This document shows, piece after piece, positions 1 to 13,096 of a DNA stretch of 64,000 nucleotides. The stretch covers positions 18,527,501 to 18,591,500 of the forward strand of contig CM049407.1 of the NCBI GenBank assembly GCA_026929865.2, in the 5' to 3' direction. Positions within the stretch are counted from its first letter, which is position 1; each line of letters opens with the position of its first letter. The position numbers and the translations under genes are program-made. The notes under the pieces were generated by a model. It was not told where the DNA came from and made no database searches. It saw only the letters and a program-made list of their open reading frames with translations. Source of the stretch: Hyperoplus lanceolatus. Lineage: Eukaryota > Chordata > Actinopteri > Uranoscopiformes > Ammodytidae.

Positions 1-3000
1 AAACAGCAGTGACCAAATTAACTAAAATATTCCCCATTTTCCCTCTTATTTATGTCTCCTGCTTCAGAAGAGCAATTAACTGCCATTATTTAAATTTGTA
101 CCATTTGAAAAGCAGCAAAGTATTTATATTTTTCATAAACCATGAATAGCCAATTCACCAAACAGCAGATCTTTAGATTTATGTTAAATACATAAAAACA
201 TCCCTAGCGTTTTAAACAGATATGTTAATACCTGTGTTTTATCAATAGAGGGTTGTGTTTAAATCATATTGGCTTCCCTTAACATTGAGTACTAAGCATT
301 TTTTATCTTTAGAAGGTTTTGTTAATCTGGCCCCAGGTGAATATATTTACTATATTTTAAATTAGCTTGTTTGATGATTATCTCTGGTAACCTCTGAGGC
401 ATGTAGCAATGTATTTCCATCACAGTTCATCTCATAAAGAGACTGACTGTAAAAAATTAAATTAAAAAGGCTTTGTACTCCTTAAGTGTACATGATAAAC
501 CTTTCGGTTTAAGGTTAACTAGTTCCTGTCTTTTGTCATTGAACCCCTTGTTACAAGGACACCATAAAAGGCAGCAGGGAATAGACTTAATATACCGTCA
601 ACATTGTCAATTCTCCACTTGTTTTGTGTGTAAGAGAGTTCGAAGGTTTGAAATATTTAAATTCATCTTGCCAAACCGAACATGTGCCTGGCAGATCTGC
701 TGTTTGTTAGAGGAAGAATGTGTCGTATCATGTTTTTTGTCACACTCCAAGCTGAGCATGTCATTCTGTGCATCTAGGGAGTTCAATGTTTGAAGACCTG
801 CTCACAGTGTCCTTACATTCTTATGGTTATTCTGCAGGTGCTCAGGTGCCTTTTTTAGTTCCATTTCAAACACTAATTTCATATATTTGGGGTAGCTCTT
901 GGTGCATATTATTGAGGATATTTATTCATCCTTAATAATGTTCACCTAAAATAACCTGAAACAACGGTGAACGTAAACATAATGACATTAATTCGGAGTG
1001 CATTCATCAGCTAAGCTTCACTATTGATATTCATTTGCCAAATTAGAGAGTTGTTTGGTAAATTATGGTTGGTTCAGCCAAGAGAGCATCAGCAGCAACA
1101 TGTGTTGCTCACGAGGTGATTTGGGAGATTTTAACCACCTCAGCACTGGTACATTATTTTTTCAAATGTACAAGGGTATGTTGACATTTTGAATTTCAGC
1201 CTGTGTTCTTTTTTCTTGTCTGGTACTTTGATGCATTATTGTGAAAAATTAAACGTCTGCACTGATACCTCAGGTAGCCCAAAAAGAAAAGAGAACCTCC
1301 ATATCAAAGTGCACTGCTTGCAGCAGGAAGAAAAAAATAAGAAAAAGTACACATTGTAACAATACTACTAGGCTATGTAAAGGGTACCCTTCAGGGAAGG
1401 GTGTATTATTTGTAATGTTGAAAGTATTTAGTCAGATAAAAAGACAGACTCATATTTCAAATGTCAATAATACCTGTCCTAAAACAACTGAAAATGCCTA
1501 CAGTGCGAGTATTTGTTGTACTGTAATAAACTACTGTTACATTGAGGGCGGCAGATGACGCGCCATGAAAACATTGGTTTTATGTGCGCGCCATTGTAAT
1601 AAAAAGACTGTAAGGGACTGATATTGTGTTGGCTCTATTGTTTTCTCTAAAACTTTAACCTAGTAGTCTACTGCTGTGAATAGTGGTCATTGTGCATTGC
1701 TTTGTTAAAGCATACTATTTAGAATTGGTGTATGAATGCATTATGCCATGGCTTTTAAACGTAATTAATTTTTAGTTGGAGGACCATAGCATTAAAATGA
1801 AAAGAAAACAGATTTCTTAAAAGGTCAATAATAACTGGTATGACTTTTTATTCTTGTTAATCGTGAAACTTAAAAACCTTTGCACAAACTAATTGATCGG
1901 TGTGGAGGAATGCTATGCTGGATGATATAGACATAGCTACTGTGGCGTGGGGCAGAGTGAAAAAGAGATAGGGCGGACCATGGACTTTTTCTTGAGGATG
2001 CAGATCTGGTACTCACACAGGCATCATATTTAATAGGCTACTTAAAAGTGTTTTATGCAGAAATACAATCTAAACATTGTAGCCTATTATAAACCTAAAT
2101 AAATAAACAACCATAGCCTACCGTGTGAGCTTTCTTGCCAATGTTCAGAAGAGTTAGCTTTTACATATTTTGTCCGTAATTTTTCCATCCACTCTGTGCA
2201 TGTCTTCAGTAACGCGACAGCAACTGACGGCTTTTTCCTCTCACGTGAACCGTGCTTGGCCCAAACGTTATAAAATGTTACCAGCAGGCAGCGCCAAACT
2301 CAAATAAGTAGGCTATGTAGTTTGGTCTGGCTATGCGAGGCTATACAATATAGTCTGGAGTAGGCTACCACTATTCAGGGGAAAAAAACAATTGGCCCTA
2401 TAAAAGTAAATAGGCTAAATATCAGAAAAATTAAATACATTTTCTGAGACAGCTACACACAGCCTAAGCTCCGTAAACGGACAATGTGCAAGCTACACTG
2501 GGCCCCTTTGTTCACATAGGCGGCGGCCTACCAGTTTACAGAACATAGGCTTTGTATTAACACCAGATTTTTTTCACCGCACGCAGTTCAAACAGGTAGC
2601 CTTGCGGTCCTGGATTGTGAGGATAAGGGATTTAGACGTCAATCGTTCTTTAGGATCACCGACCCCACCTTTAATATGAAAAGCCACAGTTAGAACTAAC
2701 TAGCATTTACTCAAAAATGCAAATGTATTTTCATCTAATCCATCTATATATTTTAGATTTTTTTAAGACGAAAAATAAAATAACGTAGGCCTAGGCTACG
2801 CAGGAAACTTTTTTGTTTAACACTTTGTTTCGCATGGACTTGTTTGTATTAATTTGTGTTGTCAGTGTAACATTGTATAATTGAAATTGCAAACATCAGT
2901 AGATTTAAGTCTCTTTCTCCCAGAATTTATTTTGCTGATGAATGCCTTATTCAAGAAATATAAGATTTACAGGGGGATGAGTCGAAGAGAGACTGGAAAT

Positions 3001-3348
3001 GAAAGTGATGGAGCTGAATATAATGCTGCATGTTTGTGTGAGGTGAGCAGGACTGTTCCACTTCAATTTGAACCACTTTTTTCAGATAAAATAAAATAAA
3101 CATATCAATGTTATTTATTTACTATGATAAATATAATGTTTATGTTTCATATGTATACAACCCTGAACAGAATAGAATGTTCCTGGGTTCTATTTGACAT
3201 CATAGTTGTTACATTCCATAGAACCTGTTGATGCACTAGCTGTAGAACCCGGCACTTCTCAGTCACAAACTGTTCAGCTCAGAGAGAGAGTACTAGTCAC
3301 TTATTTCTACTTGTGAACATTTTAGTTGCGTGTGTTATTTTGGAAGAT
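1..3348. other. Upstream intergenic region, no gene recognised
   Basis: AT-rich DNA without a convincing coding exon. The few open frames here are short, unsupported by splice sites or codon pattern, and match no family I know. The last 150 bases or so before position 3349 should hold the promoter and 5' UTR of the TOG-domain gene, but I see no clear TATA box. A stretch near 2640-2680 ending in a CACCTTTAA motif looks like a decayed transposon end. Confidence 0.6.
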
Positions 3349-6130
3349 ATGGATAATCAAGAATCACCAAACATCTTCCATCAGTTGTGGAAGCGGACCC
3401 AGAGGAAGTTCAATGATTTGGATGTGAGTATAAGCAGCTTCACTGATCTCTGACCTGCCTGCTTTGCACATCTGTAGGTCTTTCAGAAATGATGACGATC
3501 TTAAAACTTCTCCGACATTTGATAAAAAACAGTTTTTTTCATATTTTTTCAACTCAACTGCGATTATTCCCCGAGTGACTCAGTTGTAATGTAATGTTTG
3601 TACTTATATTTCCACAACAGACTGGGAGCCGGTGGAGTCAGGAGAACCCTGAAGGCTACAACACCAGTGAGTCTCAGGTCCTGCATATAGAGAGAATTGA
3701 GAGGGCTGTCTCAGCTCACAGGGCAGAGAGGCTGTGCTCTACCAGGAAATCCCAAAATGATGCTGTCCTGGGGAGGCTGGGACTCTCCGTTCAGGACGGT
3801 GCCCTGCCTTCCCTCCCCAGAATAAGCACCAAACCCCCTATGCAAGCCAGGAGGATGAGCCCTCTGTCAGATGGAGCTTTTTTGAACAAAGAGGACATGG
3901 AGAGAAACCGGAGGAGTTTGGATAAGGAGGACAATGACACCTTCTGGGAAAAGGTTCTTATTGGCAGTCAGATGGCTTCACTTGCATGTAAGGAGGCTAA
4001 GATGGCGGTGGACAGAGAAGGCAGCCCGACTGGCTCCATAGGTTATATGTATACCTCTGCTGATGCTCAAACACCCAGTGAGCTGAGGGCCATTCCTCTA
4101 CTCGAGGTGACACACTTCAAACCATCTCCGCCTCCTCCTCGAGGAGCTGCCCCTCATTCCTGCAGAAGATTGTCTCGCCTGCCTGTGTTCACTGCCAAAA
4201 TCATTGGAGAAGGTCAGTACCTTTATAAAAAAAACACTGCTAAAGTTAACATATTGTGCTCATTTTCAGTTTCAAAACTGTAATTTGGGTTTCTACTACT
4301 AGAAACTGTTTTCATGGTGTATATTGCTCCAAAAAATTATGCCCATTTTTTGTTTATTCTCAACAGAAAAAGAGATGGCCAATGGATGTAGGCTCCAATC
4401 GGCTACGAGTAAAGTCCAGGCTATTATGGACAAACTGGGGCGTATCCAGCGCAACTACGTCCCTGTCCCCCGACCCCAAGAGGTTGCCAAAAGGAGCCAT
4501 GTGCTGGAGGCTTTGGCCCAAACCCCACCAACAGTTTCTCAAACCAAGAAAAGAAGAACTAAACCAGGGACCATCTTGCGCCCTGTAAAGCGCATCCCCA
4601 GTACTTCAAATGATAGACAGGTTGAGCTGCAGCCATTAACCAACCCTTGGGAGAGCCTGTCTCTGTTCTTCCAGCTACTCTCTTCAGACGACTGGTAAGA
4701 CACTGACACCAGAGAGCAGACTCTTTTTTACTACCTCAGCGTATTGATCTTTAGTTGTTATGTTGCAGATAGCTAAGTTTAATATCTAATTTGTCAGTTT
4801 AGGCATTAATTCGCCCTGCCCAAAGCTCCTTTTCCAGAACATATAGGTGGAGTCAGCGATTCTTGTCAAAATCACTTATGGTCAAAATCAGTGATTATCT
4901 CCTCGCAATCCGCTAACTGTCGGCACCGTGTTTGCACTTCGAAAAATTGTAAGGAGATATTCACTGATTTTGATAAAAAGTGATATTGACATCATGCTTC
5001 CCGCCAAAATCACTGACTCCACCTTTAAATGAGGAGCCAGTAAAGATTGTATAAATCAGCATAACCTGCACGTGTGTAGGGGCTATACATTTGTTCTTCC
5101 TAAAGTATTGTATAATGAGGCTTATTAATTGAACCATGCAGGTCGAAGAAAATGACCGGCTTGATGACCCTGCAGGCTCTGGCACGGTACCACTCAGAGT
5201 ACCTGACGAACAAACTCCATGAAGTCTGTCTGGTCCTCATTGAGGAGGTATAGTACACACTTTCCTCCTTGTATCTATGTCTCCATGTGGTTCTCATTCG
5301 CCCAACATGTGTTAACGCTACAGTTTGGTCTGTTGACTGATGATGGTTATCCTATCTATACAGGTGAAAAACTTGCGCTCATCAGTGGCCTGTGCGGCTA
5401 TGGACGTGTTAGCTGAGCTTTACGTTCAGCTCCAGAAGACCATGGACCCAGAGGTGGAGAGAACGGGCAGAGCACTGCTCCTCAAACTGGCACAAACTAC
5501 AAACGACTTTATCATCCAGCAGGCCAATCTCGCACTAGATGCCATGGTGGAAAACTGCAGCCATGGTCGGATCATGGGTGCCCTCTTGAACACTGGGATG
5601 AGGTGAGAGGGGAGAAGAGACAAGGCTGCATTTGTTTTTTTATCAGCATGAAAAGGCTTGAATGAAGTGAATTGAAAAACAGTCACTCGATTTGTTTGTC
5701 ACGTAGGCCTCCTTGTCTTTGTTCTTCCTCAGCCACCGTTGTGTCGCAGTCAGAGGTAGCATGGCCCAACACCTGCACCAGCTGGCTAACAGCATCGGAG
5801 CAGCTCACATCCTGACAGCGGGAAAGAGCTTCACCATGCGCTTCCTTATAGCGGTCTCTAAAATGTGTGTGGATGCTGCACCACAAGTGAGGTGGGTTTA
5901 TCAAGTTCTACATAGTTCAGTTTACAAACTTCAAACTTGTGACTTGTAGCACTGTTTTTATTTTCAACATTGTGCTTAATGATAAATGTACTCCTCCTCA
6001 CAGGCACTACGGGCAAATGATCTTCCACGATCTGGCTCTACACAAAGACTTTCTGAACTTGTGGACAAAGATCATTCCAGAAAAAGAAAGAGGGTCGCTG
6101 GACAAGATCTTAAAAAATATCAAGAAGTGA
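3349..6130 (+). CDS. TOG-domain protein, TOGARAM/crescerin-like, seven coding exons
   Basis: Coding exons are 3349-3423, 3621-4212, 4367-4694, 5142-5247, 5364-5602, 5733-5891 and 6004-6130. All introns are GT-AG and the phases agree, giving 541 residues. The first about 320 residues are polar and low in recognisable structure. The last about 220 form one alpha-helical TOG array, starting at PWESLSLFFQLLSSDDW and including the heat-repeat helix EEVKNLRSSVACAAMDVL. This resembles the TOG3/TOG4 domains of TOGARAM1/2 proteins, which bind tubulin and act in cilia. TOGARAM proteins usually carry four TOG domains, so this is a short, single-TOG relative. The ATG at 3349 is chosen because it opens a 25-codon exon ending in a good donor. 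A CLASP or XMAP215 fragment is less likely. A polyadenylation signal lies at 6189-6194. Confidence 0.82.
4250..4335. repeat. Fragment of interspersed repeat family C in an intron
   Basis: Inside the second intron of the TOG gene. It shares a run around GGGTTTCTACTA-CTAGAAAC plus TTTTCATGGTGTA with the reverse complement of 35640-35720, and more weakly with 45214-45240. It is a short relic of a fish repeat that also occurs at those two sites. Confidence 0.5.
4845..5024. mobile_element. MITE family E, copy 1
   Basis: A 180-bp element in the third intron of the TOG gene. Terminal inverted repeats read AGGTGGAGTCAGCGATT and, at the other end, AGGTGGAGTCAGTGATT. The right side abuts TTAA; the left flank is ATAT, so the duplication has decayed or was mis-copied. 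The interior matches the element at 39191-39365 around TATCTCCTCGCAATCCGCTA. Confidence 0.7.
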
Positions 6131-7057
6131 ATCTGATATGCAATATTGCAGTTTCATGTGTATATTCATTTCTGATTGTTATTGTTGTAATAAATATTAT
6201 TTTGTACTGTAAATGCACTTGTCTTTTCAAAGTTATTTGTAAGAGGCTTTTTGAGTTGGCTCAAAAACATAACCTGCAGTATGGAGAATACAGAACAAAA
6301 CCACAAGCAGAACCACTTTCAATTTTGTCTTTAATTAACTTTAACTTTAGATTTACATTTCTACGGGATATGGTCTTCCACTGAGCCAAATCTTTCATTT
6401 TCATACATTTATATTTTAATTTGAGTCTTTTGTTAAAATGCCAATGATTCGAATAGAGTTAATTGGAAAAAGAAAAGCCACTTTATGTTATATTTTAGCA
6501 ATTGGGCTTTCAATTTTGTTTTATGTTTTGAATAGGCCTACATCGATTTATTTTATCATGCCTTCCACGTTGAGGATATAGCAACACAACATTTGTGAAT
6601 AATGAGGAACTAGGCCTGCTATAGTAATAAGTTATTACGATACATTTTTCAGTAGAAATTATTATAGCTTCTTGTCCTTTAAAATTGCTCTACACTGGGG
6701 AGTTTTAAAACAGATTAAATCTATATTATGGTATTTTTATGCCAGCTAATAATGCAAGGATTTCCACAAGCGTTTGATAAAATAAAATAAATCACAGATA
6801 TAAAACAGGTGCTGCTCCAATTGTTTGTGGAAAAGTAAGGTAGGTTTATCCCATAGATAGTATATTATATTAGCTTCGCTAATTAGCTCCAGAAGATGGC
6901 GGTAATGCGAAAAGAAGGACGCCACCTGCAGCAGAACTAGATGAAGAAGACGAAGAAGAAGCGGAGAAGGAAGAAGGCTCTTCAAATCCAATCCCACACT
7001 AAAAACCTGAGACGCGTTGCCCAGTCGGTGGCTACGTGCTCTCACAGCAACAACACT
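6131..7057. other. TOG-gene 3' UTR and prdx4 promoter region
   Basis: Follows the stop codon of the TOG gene. A polyadenylation signal AATAAA lies at 6189-6194. The rest is AT-rich with no gene seen. The 100-150 bases before 7058 are richer in G, A and C and probably hold the prdx4 start site; an upstream in-frame ATG at 6941 gives a lysine/arginine-rich extension that does not resemble peroxiredoxin, so it is treated as 5' UTR. Confidence 0.55.
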
Positions 7058-10000
7058 ATGGAGTTTGTCTCCCGCACGAACCTGAAAAAGGAGCTTCTCT
7101 GCGCCGCTCTCCTCCACTGCTTCCTCCTACTCACATCTGCAGAGGAAGGCGCTCATGCCAAAAACTCCCAGTGTCACAACTACGCGGGAGGACACGTCTA
7201 TCCTGGGGAGGCTTTCCGTGTGCCAGTGTCTGACCATTCCCTGCACCTCAGCAAAGCCAAGAGTGAGTTTCTCTTCCCATAGGCGGCAAAATCAGTGTTT
7301 ATTTCCCCCCAAATGTTCTACTAAACGCAAGCAGCTGCTGTAGCTCTTGCGTGTTGATCCTGACAAATAAAACAAACTGTCAGTGTCTGTCCGTCTGTGG
7401 TGCCTGCAGGCAGCGCGTGGTGATATTTGATTGGCTGTGCAATGCATTATGGTTTTATTCTTACATTTAAATTGTTTTGGTAAAAACTTTTGATCGCAGG
7501 CTTTTTTTGTTTTGTAGGACACGTCAGTCAATTAATTCATTCTCGTTCCTCCCTCCGCCCCTTCCCGAGTCCTCATCATAGATATGTCCAAACACATGAC
7601 CTGTGCAGCCTGTCTGGCCAGGCTCCAGCACGGCTCACTAATGATAACGCTACTGGGTGTGGGACAAAATAAAATATACACTTGCAAACTACCAGAGGCA
7701 TCTCTTAAACTCACGTGGTCATGTACGTGATTGCCCCGTTTAATATGCAGCCTTGTAAACAAATTAGAAGGTTTGCATTAAGTCGTTCCACTTCTGGACT
7801 CACTCATCCAGTGTGTCTTCATGTGTCATCATGAGTTTTTGGGGACTTTACCCTGCACAACAGCCACCACAACACAGAATGTTTTATGGCTTCTGAATTC
7901 CAAACCTAACTTATAGTTTTAAATGTGTTTATCATACGTAACTAAATGTACTTACAATCATCTAAAGTAAAAGTAGCCTACTCATTCTGCAGAAAGTGTT
8001 TTACTAACATCTGGATTAATATTACTTCTGCACTATGTGTATGTTGCATTTTACTGCTGTAAATGAAGGCAGCGATCCTTTTAAAGCCTTCTTATCATGC
8101 CTCTGTATGCGGGTGTATCAGGCACAGAGACTGGGAAATGCACAGACTGCACCAAACTGCTACAGGCATTGGCTATCTGAGACAGGGGATAGCAGCATTA
8201 GAATGCATCTCTGTGAGATCATCATATGTTTGTTGTGTCTCTGTCCTGTTAGAAGAATGAATCTATATATAGCATTGTATACAGTAGTTCAAGAAGTAGG
8301 AGAATATTCTCAACCCAAGAATTCATCAAAAAAATGTCAAAAACCAAAACCAATGTAGAGAATACTCCAGTAAAGTATCTGGAAAGTGAATACACTTGGT
8401 TACATTCCACCACTGCTTGTTCCACTTGTCTCTCTCATGTTGTCCATTGAAGTTGAGTCAAACATGTCAAAGTGATGTAATGCATACAATGTGAGAAGAA
8501 AAGTCCTTAAAATAAGGATGACGTATTAGGTCAAATGTAAAAGACTGTGCACTGAAATGCTTCATTACCATCTCTATAGACTGTGCATATGGCATATGTG
8601 ACACCATTTTTATTAATTTTTTTATATAGGAATATTTCAAGGACCCAATTTATAAAATAAAATAAAGAGTTCCCAACCAAAATGTGAATATTGGTAAAAT
8701 TAAATAATAGATGTAAGTCAACGTGTGATTATTGTACTGTATTTGAGTTTGGATATACTTCACCTCATGGTCTCCAAACTACTAAAAATATGTTTCAATG
8801 TGACATTTAAAAGCTGTGATATATAACCTCAAAAATATCTTTAAAAAAAATTTGAAATATTTATTTGACATGCAACAACAACGTGTCATGGATGCAAGTA
8901 TTCCCTCTTTCATCAATCAATGTTTTTTCTTCCTTCTTGCTTCAGTTTCAAAGCCTGCACCACACTGGGAAGGAACGGCGGTCATCAACGGTGAATTCAA
9001 GGAGCTGAAGCTGTCGGACTACAAAGGCAAATACCTCGTCTTTTTCTTCTACCCCCTAGACTTGTGAGTACACCAACCACTCTGAGACACACATTATATA
9101 TAAGTGCTAGTCTAGTCTCATGCTAGTGGGATTTTCTCTTCTGTCTTTTTGCAGCACATTCGTTTGCCCCACTGAGATCATTGCCTTCAGTGATCGTGTG
9201 CATGAGTTTCATGCCGTCAACACAGAAGTGGTCGCCTGTTCTGTCGACTCCCAGTTCACCCACTTGGCCTGGTGAGACTCAAACATTTTGACTAGCTTGT
9301 GCTCTAGAGATCTGCTCCCAAGTTTTCGCTGACGCGTAAATAAATATTTCTCACATTTCTTGGTATTGACAGGATCAATACAGCCAGGAAGGTAGGGGGA
9401 CTTGGACCAATGAAAATCCCTCTGTTATCTGACCTCACCCACCAGATCTCAAAAGACTATGGAGTCTACCTGGAGGACCAGGGACACACACTGAGGTATA
9501 GTTTCACATTTACTTTTACTGCCATTGTAAAAGCTATAAAGGGTGATTAACAACGTTATGCCAGTGTGTATTTGAGCCTTCTAAAATGTGGACTGATGTG
9601 TTTGATAACTTGATAAGTCACAGGCAAAACGGTAGCCTGGTGAAGACCAGCCTGATCTTGAGAGCTTTGTTTCTCCCCCTCAGATCAGTCTGGACTTTCT
9701 CCAATCTCCGTGGGAAGGAGACCTGTCAATCAGGACCCACTTTCTGACCTAACATTAGCCCCTTATAGTAGAAGGCAGCTACTATTCACTATTGACGACT
9801 ACATGGTTCATGTAGTCGTCAATCTGGCCTAGTGAGACCGAAGGCTAGATGATGACTACATGAGGGCTGCCTTCCACTAACAAACGGCGGCCCCACGAGA
9901 AAGTCTTGACTGTTCTGTGGTAGAGAGAAAAATGTGAAGCTCGTGAGATGTGGTTGGTCTTCTTACCAAGCTAGTAAAACTGCATTTCGAAGATGATGTC

Positions 10001-10793
10001 GAAGTTAACAGTAAAGCACTAACAGTATGCCACGCCTGAATCAACCACAGGGGACTCTTCATCATCGACGACAAAGGCGTCCTGAGGCAGATCACCATGA
10101 ACGATCTTCCTGTGGGGAGATCTGTGGATGAGACTCTGCGGCTGGTGCAGGCCTTCCAGTACACCGACAAACACGGAGAAGGTACGAGGAGCTCCCTTTT
10201 TCATGCTCAAATGACAGCTGAAACTCATTCCTTATTATGTCATGGCTATATGGAGTAACTAATTACTGGTGGTTAGTGGATTTTTGAGCTGTTTTTCTTG
10301 TGCTGACTGGAATTGTGTCATTGTTTTACAGTGTGTCCAGCAGGATGGAAGCCAGGCAGTGACACAGTGAGTATTAGCCTACTGTTAAATATAATTATTA
10401 CATGACAAGCGGTCTCAGTCCATTTTGCAAAAACTTAAGTATTTAAATTCTCAAATAAGCTATGACAAATAAGGTAGGCCTACTTTGGACTGCCTGCCAC
10501 TATTGCCTAAAGCTAGCTACTTATACTTCTGATTTTTAAATAGAAATTCAACTTATTCTCATGCCCGAATTATTTTATTGGGGAATACAGCTTTTTAAAC
10601 CAAATGACTAGTGGACTATTTAGTAGTCAGGTATCTTAAGTATACACAGCTTTTCTTTTTAGCATATTGTTGTTTATTTCTATTGTGCAGTGTATATTAT
10701 CATAATTATTATGTACTAATTTAAATGTATTCTTTCACGCAGATCATTCCCGACCCTTCAGGCAAGCTGAAGTATTTTGATAAACTGAACTGA
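7058..10793 (+). CDS. prdx4: Peroxiredoxin 4 (endoplasmic reticulum thiol peroxidase)
   Basis: Exons 7058-7262, 8946-9063, 9155-9271, 9373-9495, 10051-10181, 10332-10366 and 10743-10793 give 259 residues (human 271). This typical 2-Cys peroxiredoxin reduces H2O2 and helps oxidative folding in the ER through protein disulfide isomerases. A hydrophobic signal peptide ([16 protein letters not shown]) leads, followed by the PRDX4-specific extension with an extra cysteine (SQCHNYAGG). The peroxidatic cysteine is C112 in TFVCPTE, the resolving cysteine C233 in VCPAGW. Both hyperoxidation-sensitivity motifs are present, GGLG and the C-terminal YF. The start at 7058 is chosen because it places the signal peptide as in other PRDX4 proteins. 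PRDX1/2 are excluded by the signal sequence. Polyadenylation signal AATAAA at 11187-11192. Confidence 0.97.
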
Positions 10794-11494
10794 TTTGCAT
10801 AATTGAAATCCACCAACTAACTGAAAGTTCATATAAAAGGTTTTCCTAAACTGCTGTCTCTCTGGTGTTTTTATGTTTAACACAAAAATTGTGGCTTAAG
10901 CTCCCGTAATGCTTTGTTTACCCGGGAGCAGACAGTTTCAAAGCACACAGGGGAAGAACAGCTGTGGTTGATGTGAATTCACCCAGTGGGTGCCAGATGC
11001 TGCCACTGAAAGTGTAGCTGACTAATGACTGGGAGAGCATACAACTAAATAGTATTGTTTTTTTTGCAACTGAACTATGCAAAAAGTAAAAAAATATAAA
11101 GTTCTGGAATGAACATCAAATCTGTGCATTGATTACAGGTGCACTTGGTAATTTTGTTGCTCTGTACTTGTGACATGTGCAATGACAATAAAGTATTCAT
11201 TCACTTATTTGAGGACAGTGAGTACAAATTAGTAAGATGTACTTAAAGTATCAAAGTTAAAACATACTTATTGTTCTTGAATGTACTTATATGCTACAGC
11301 ACTGCTTATGTAAAAACAAACTTTGTGAAAAGACTATGATTGACTTCTAGGGCCTGACAACTGCAGCTGAAAAGTGCCTCCAAAAGCATAAATGTCTTGT
11401 TTAAGAGGGAAGTTTCCAGTGTGTTCGTAATAACAGGAAAATTGCTCTTGGAATAAAAGTCAACCAAAATCGGGGTCTTTCTTAGGTAATTTGA

Positions 11495-12084
11495 GGAATC
11501 AATTAGCCTGGCATTCCCAGACCTGCCACTAGGCGCTGGCAAATTAAATTTGCTGCGCGTGTTGGTCTGGACCTGGACACGCTCCGTTGAAGCTTTATCA
11601 AGAAAGCCAGAAATCTGGCTATGGTTTCAATTGGTTCTATCTAATATGGGCGCGCCAGAGCCCCTTATATGGTACTCTGGGGAGGACGTAACCGGATGAC
11701 GACAATGACGTGCATGCGACGTCGAAGCCGTGATAGTAAACATCAAAGATTGCTGCGGATATGAGTTTGAGACTGCTTTGGCCTCGACCCTTAACGATTT
11801 GGAAGACGGCACTCAAATCTTTCATTAGCAAGCAAGTGGAATGTTCTATTTTGCCGACCGACAACGGCAAACGTTTAATTTAACAGTTTAACAGCTGTTC
11901 GCTAAACGAAAGGGGCTTACGTCGCCTTGTGCATCGCTCTGATTGGTTGTAGTGCTATCCAACTGCGTGCAGTGGCATTTGAAATGCACGAGTAGGAGCC
12001 GCCCCTTGAGTTGGAAATTACTATTGATCGTGGCCAGACCCTCTATCGTTCAAGATATCATGGATTTCCAGGCTAGGAATCAAT
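11495..12084. mobile_element. TAGCCTGG-terminus DNA transposon (family G), copy 1, with 9-bp target duplication
   Basis: The element body is 11504-12075, 572 bp, non-coding. It starts TAGCCTGG and ends CCAGGCTA. It is flanked by perfect direct repeats GGAATCAAT at 11495-11503 and 12076-12084. The relative at 19200-19573 has the same start and its own perfect 9-bp duplication. A 9-bp duplication is seen in Mutator-like and some related superfamilies, but with a non-autonomous copy the superfamily is only a guess. Confidence 0.85.
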
Positions 12085-13077
12085 ACAAAGGCATAAAACA
12101 TGTTGACAACATTATGCTTTCCTGGTTAATCATTACACCAGAAGGTGTCGCCACAACACAGCCTCTATAAGCTCCCACCTGCTCATTCCTGGCTATTGAC
12201 GACCCAAACTGACCCAACTAAAAAGCCCATTTTGATAAGGAATGCCAAGGTAAAAAGCCCGTTTTGATAAAAAAAAAGGACAAAAGATGTAAAAGATGGT
12301 TGTGTCAAAGCTTAGCTCAGTAATTTAGAATATGTTGGATACATTTTGTTTAATTTGCCTAAACATAGGGTTTGTATTTTTTCAACATTTCACCCTGTTT
12401 TGTCCATGGACCTATAAAGAAGGTTTTATCCCACTAGTTTCAGGCCGGTGCTGGTTCGCAGTTGGACGTAGCCTATTCACAATAATCCCGCCCCATCGTC
12501 TGACGTAAGCAGTTCCTGGTTGCAGCCAATGGACGTAATACGTAACAACAGAGATCCAACTCAGCTAAGAGTTTGGTTCCGCTTTTGGAACCAGTTTTCC
12601 TGGCTGAATATCGGATATTTTGCGGTAGAAAAGTAAAGTATTTGCTGGGGTAAGTTATAACAACTGGGCTATTGTTGATTTGAACAGTGATTTTCACATT
12701 GAATATGATATGGGAAATGGTGGTTGATTCTCTTTACTCGGCTTTACAGAAGTTTTGTTGGCCATGTTTCTTCCAGGTCTGGTTAAATATCTACCTTTCA
12801 AAATGACACGTGAAGTAGGCTACCTGCAGTGATTGCCACAGAGATAAGGTCAACCTTTATATAGCCTATACTAGGCTATCTATTGGGTCAACAGAGGGAG
12901 GGGAACAAAGGGAAACGGGGCGTGAAGTGCTGCTTGTCCATTTTCTTGATTATTGAGCAGCTTTAATTACCTACCTCCTCCAGGTATAAGGGAGTGACTG
13001 AGGCTGACTCGCTCACTCTGTGCGACTCTTCCAATGCAACTCTTTCAATTCTGGTCTTCTACAGTCATTGTCCGGGG

Positions 13078-13089
13078 ATGAACTCCTGA
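13078..13089 (+). other. Very short uORF in sat1 leader
   Basis: ATG AAC TCC TGA, three codons, just before the longer uORF at 13097. A 15-codon uORF also starts at 13034 and stops at 13081. If transcription starts near 13010 the sat1 leader would carry three upstream ATGs ahead of the main start. Confidence 0.4.
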
Positions 13090-13096
13090 GGTGCGG

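Larger units (their letters stand above)
10794..13096. other. prdx4 3' UTR, a 572-bp DNA transposon, and sat1 promoter region
   Basis: Starts with the prdx4 3' UTR (polyadenylation signal at 11187). It contains the TAGCCTGG element at 11504-12075. Between 12470 and 13010 there is likely sat1 control DNA: a CRE-like TGACGTAAG near 12501, a CCAAT motif near 12527 and a TATA-like GTATAAGG near 12983, which would place transcription start near 13010. These assignments are inference from motif and distance. Confidence 0.5.

Noticed and set aside
6746-7117. 123-residue minus-strand open frame in the prdx4 promoter
   Set aside because: No known family, overlaps the prdx4 first exon in antisense, no splice context.
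9633-9846. A third TAGCCTGG element in prdx4 intron 4
   Set aside because: Starts TAGCCTGG and has GGCTA about 210 bases later, but the flanks (GCAAAACGG and GATGATGAC) show no duplication and the interior does not match the other two copies.
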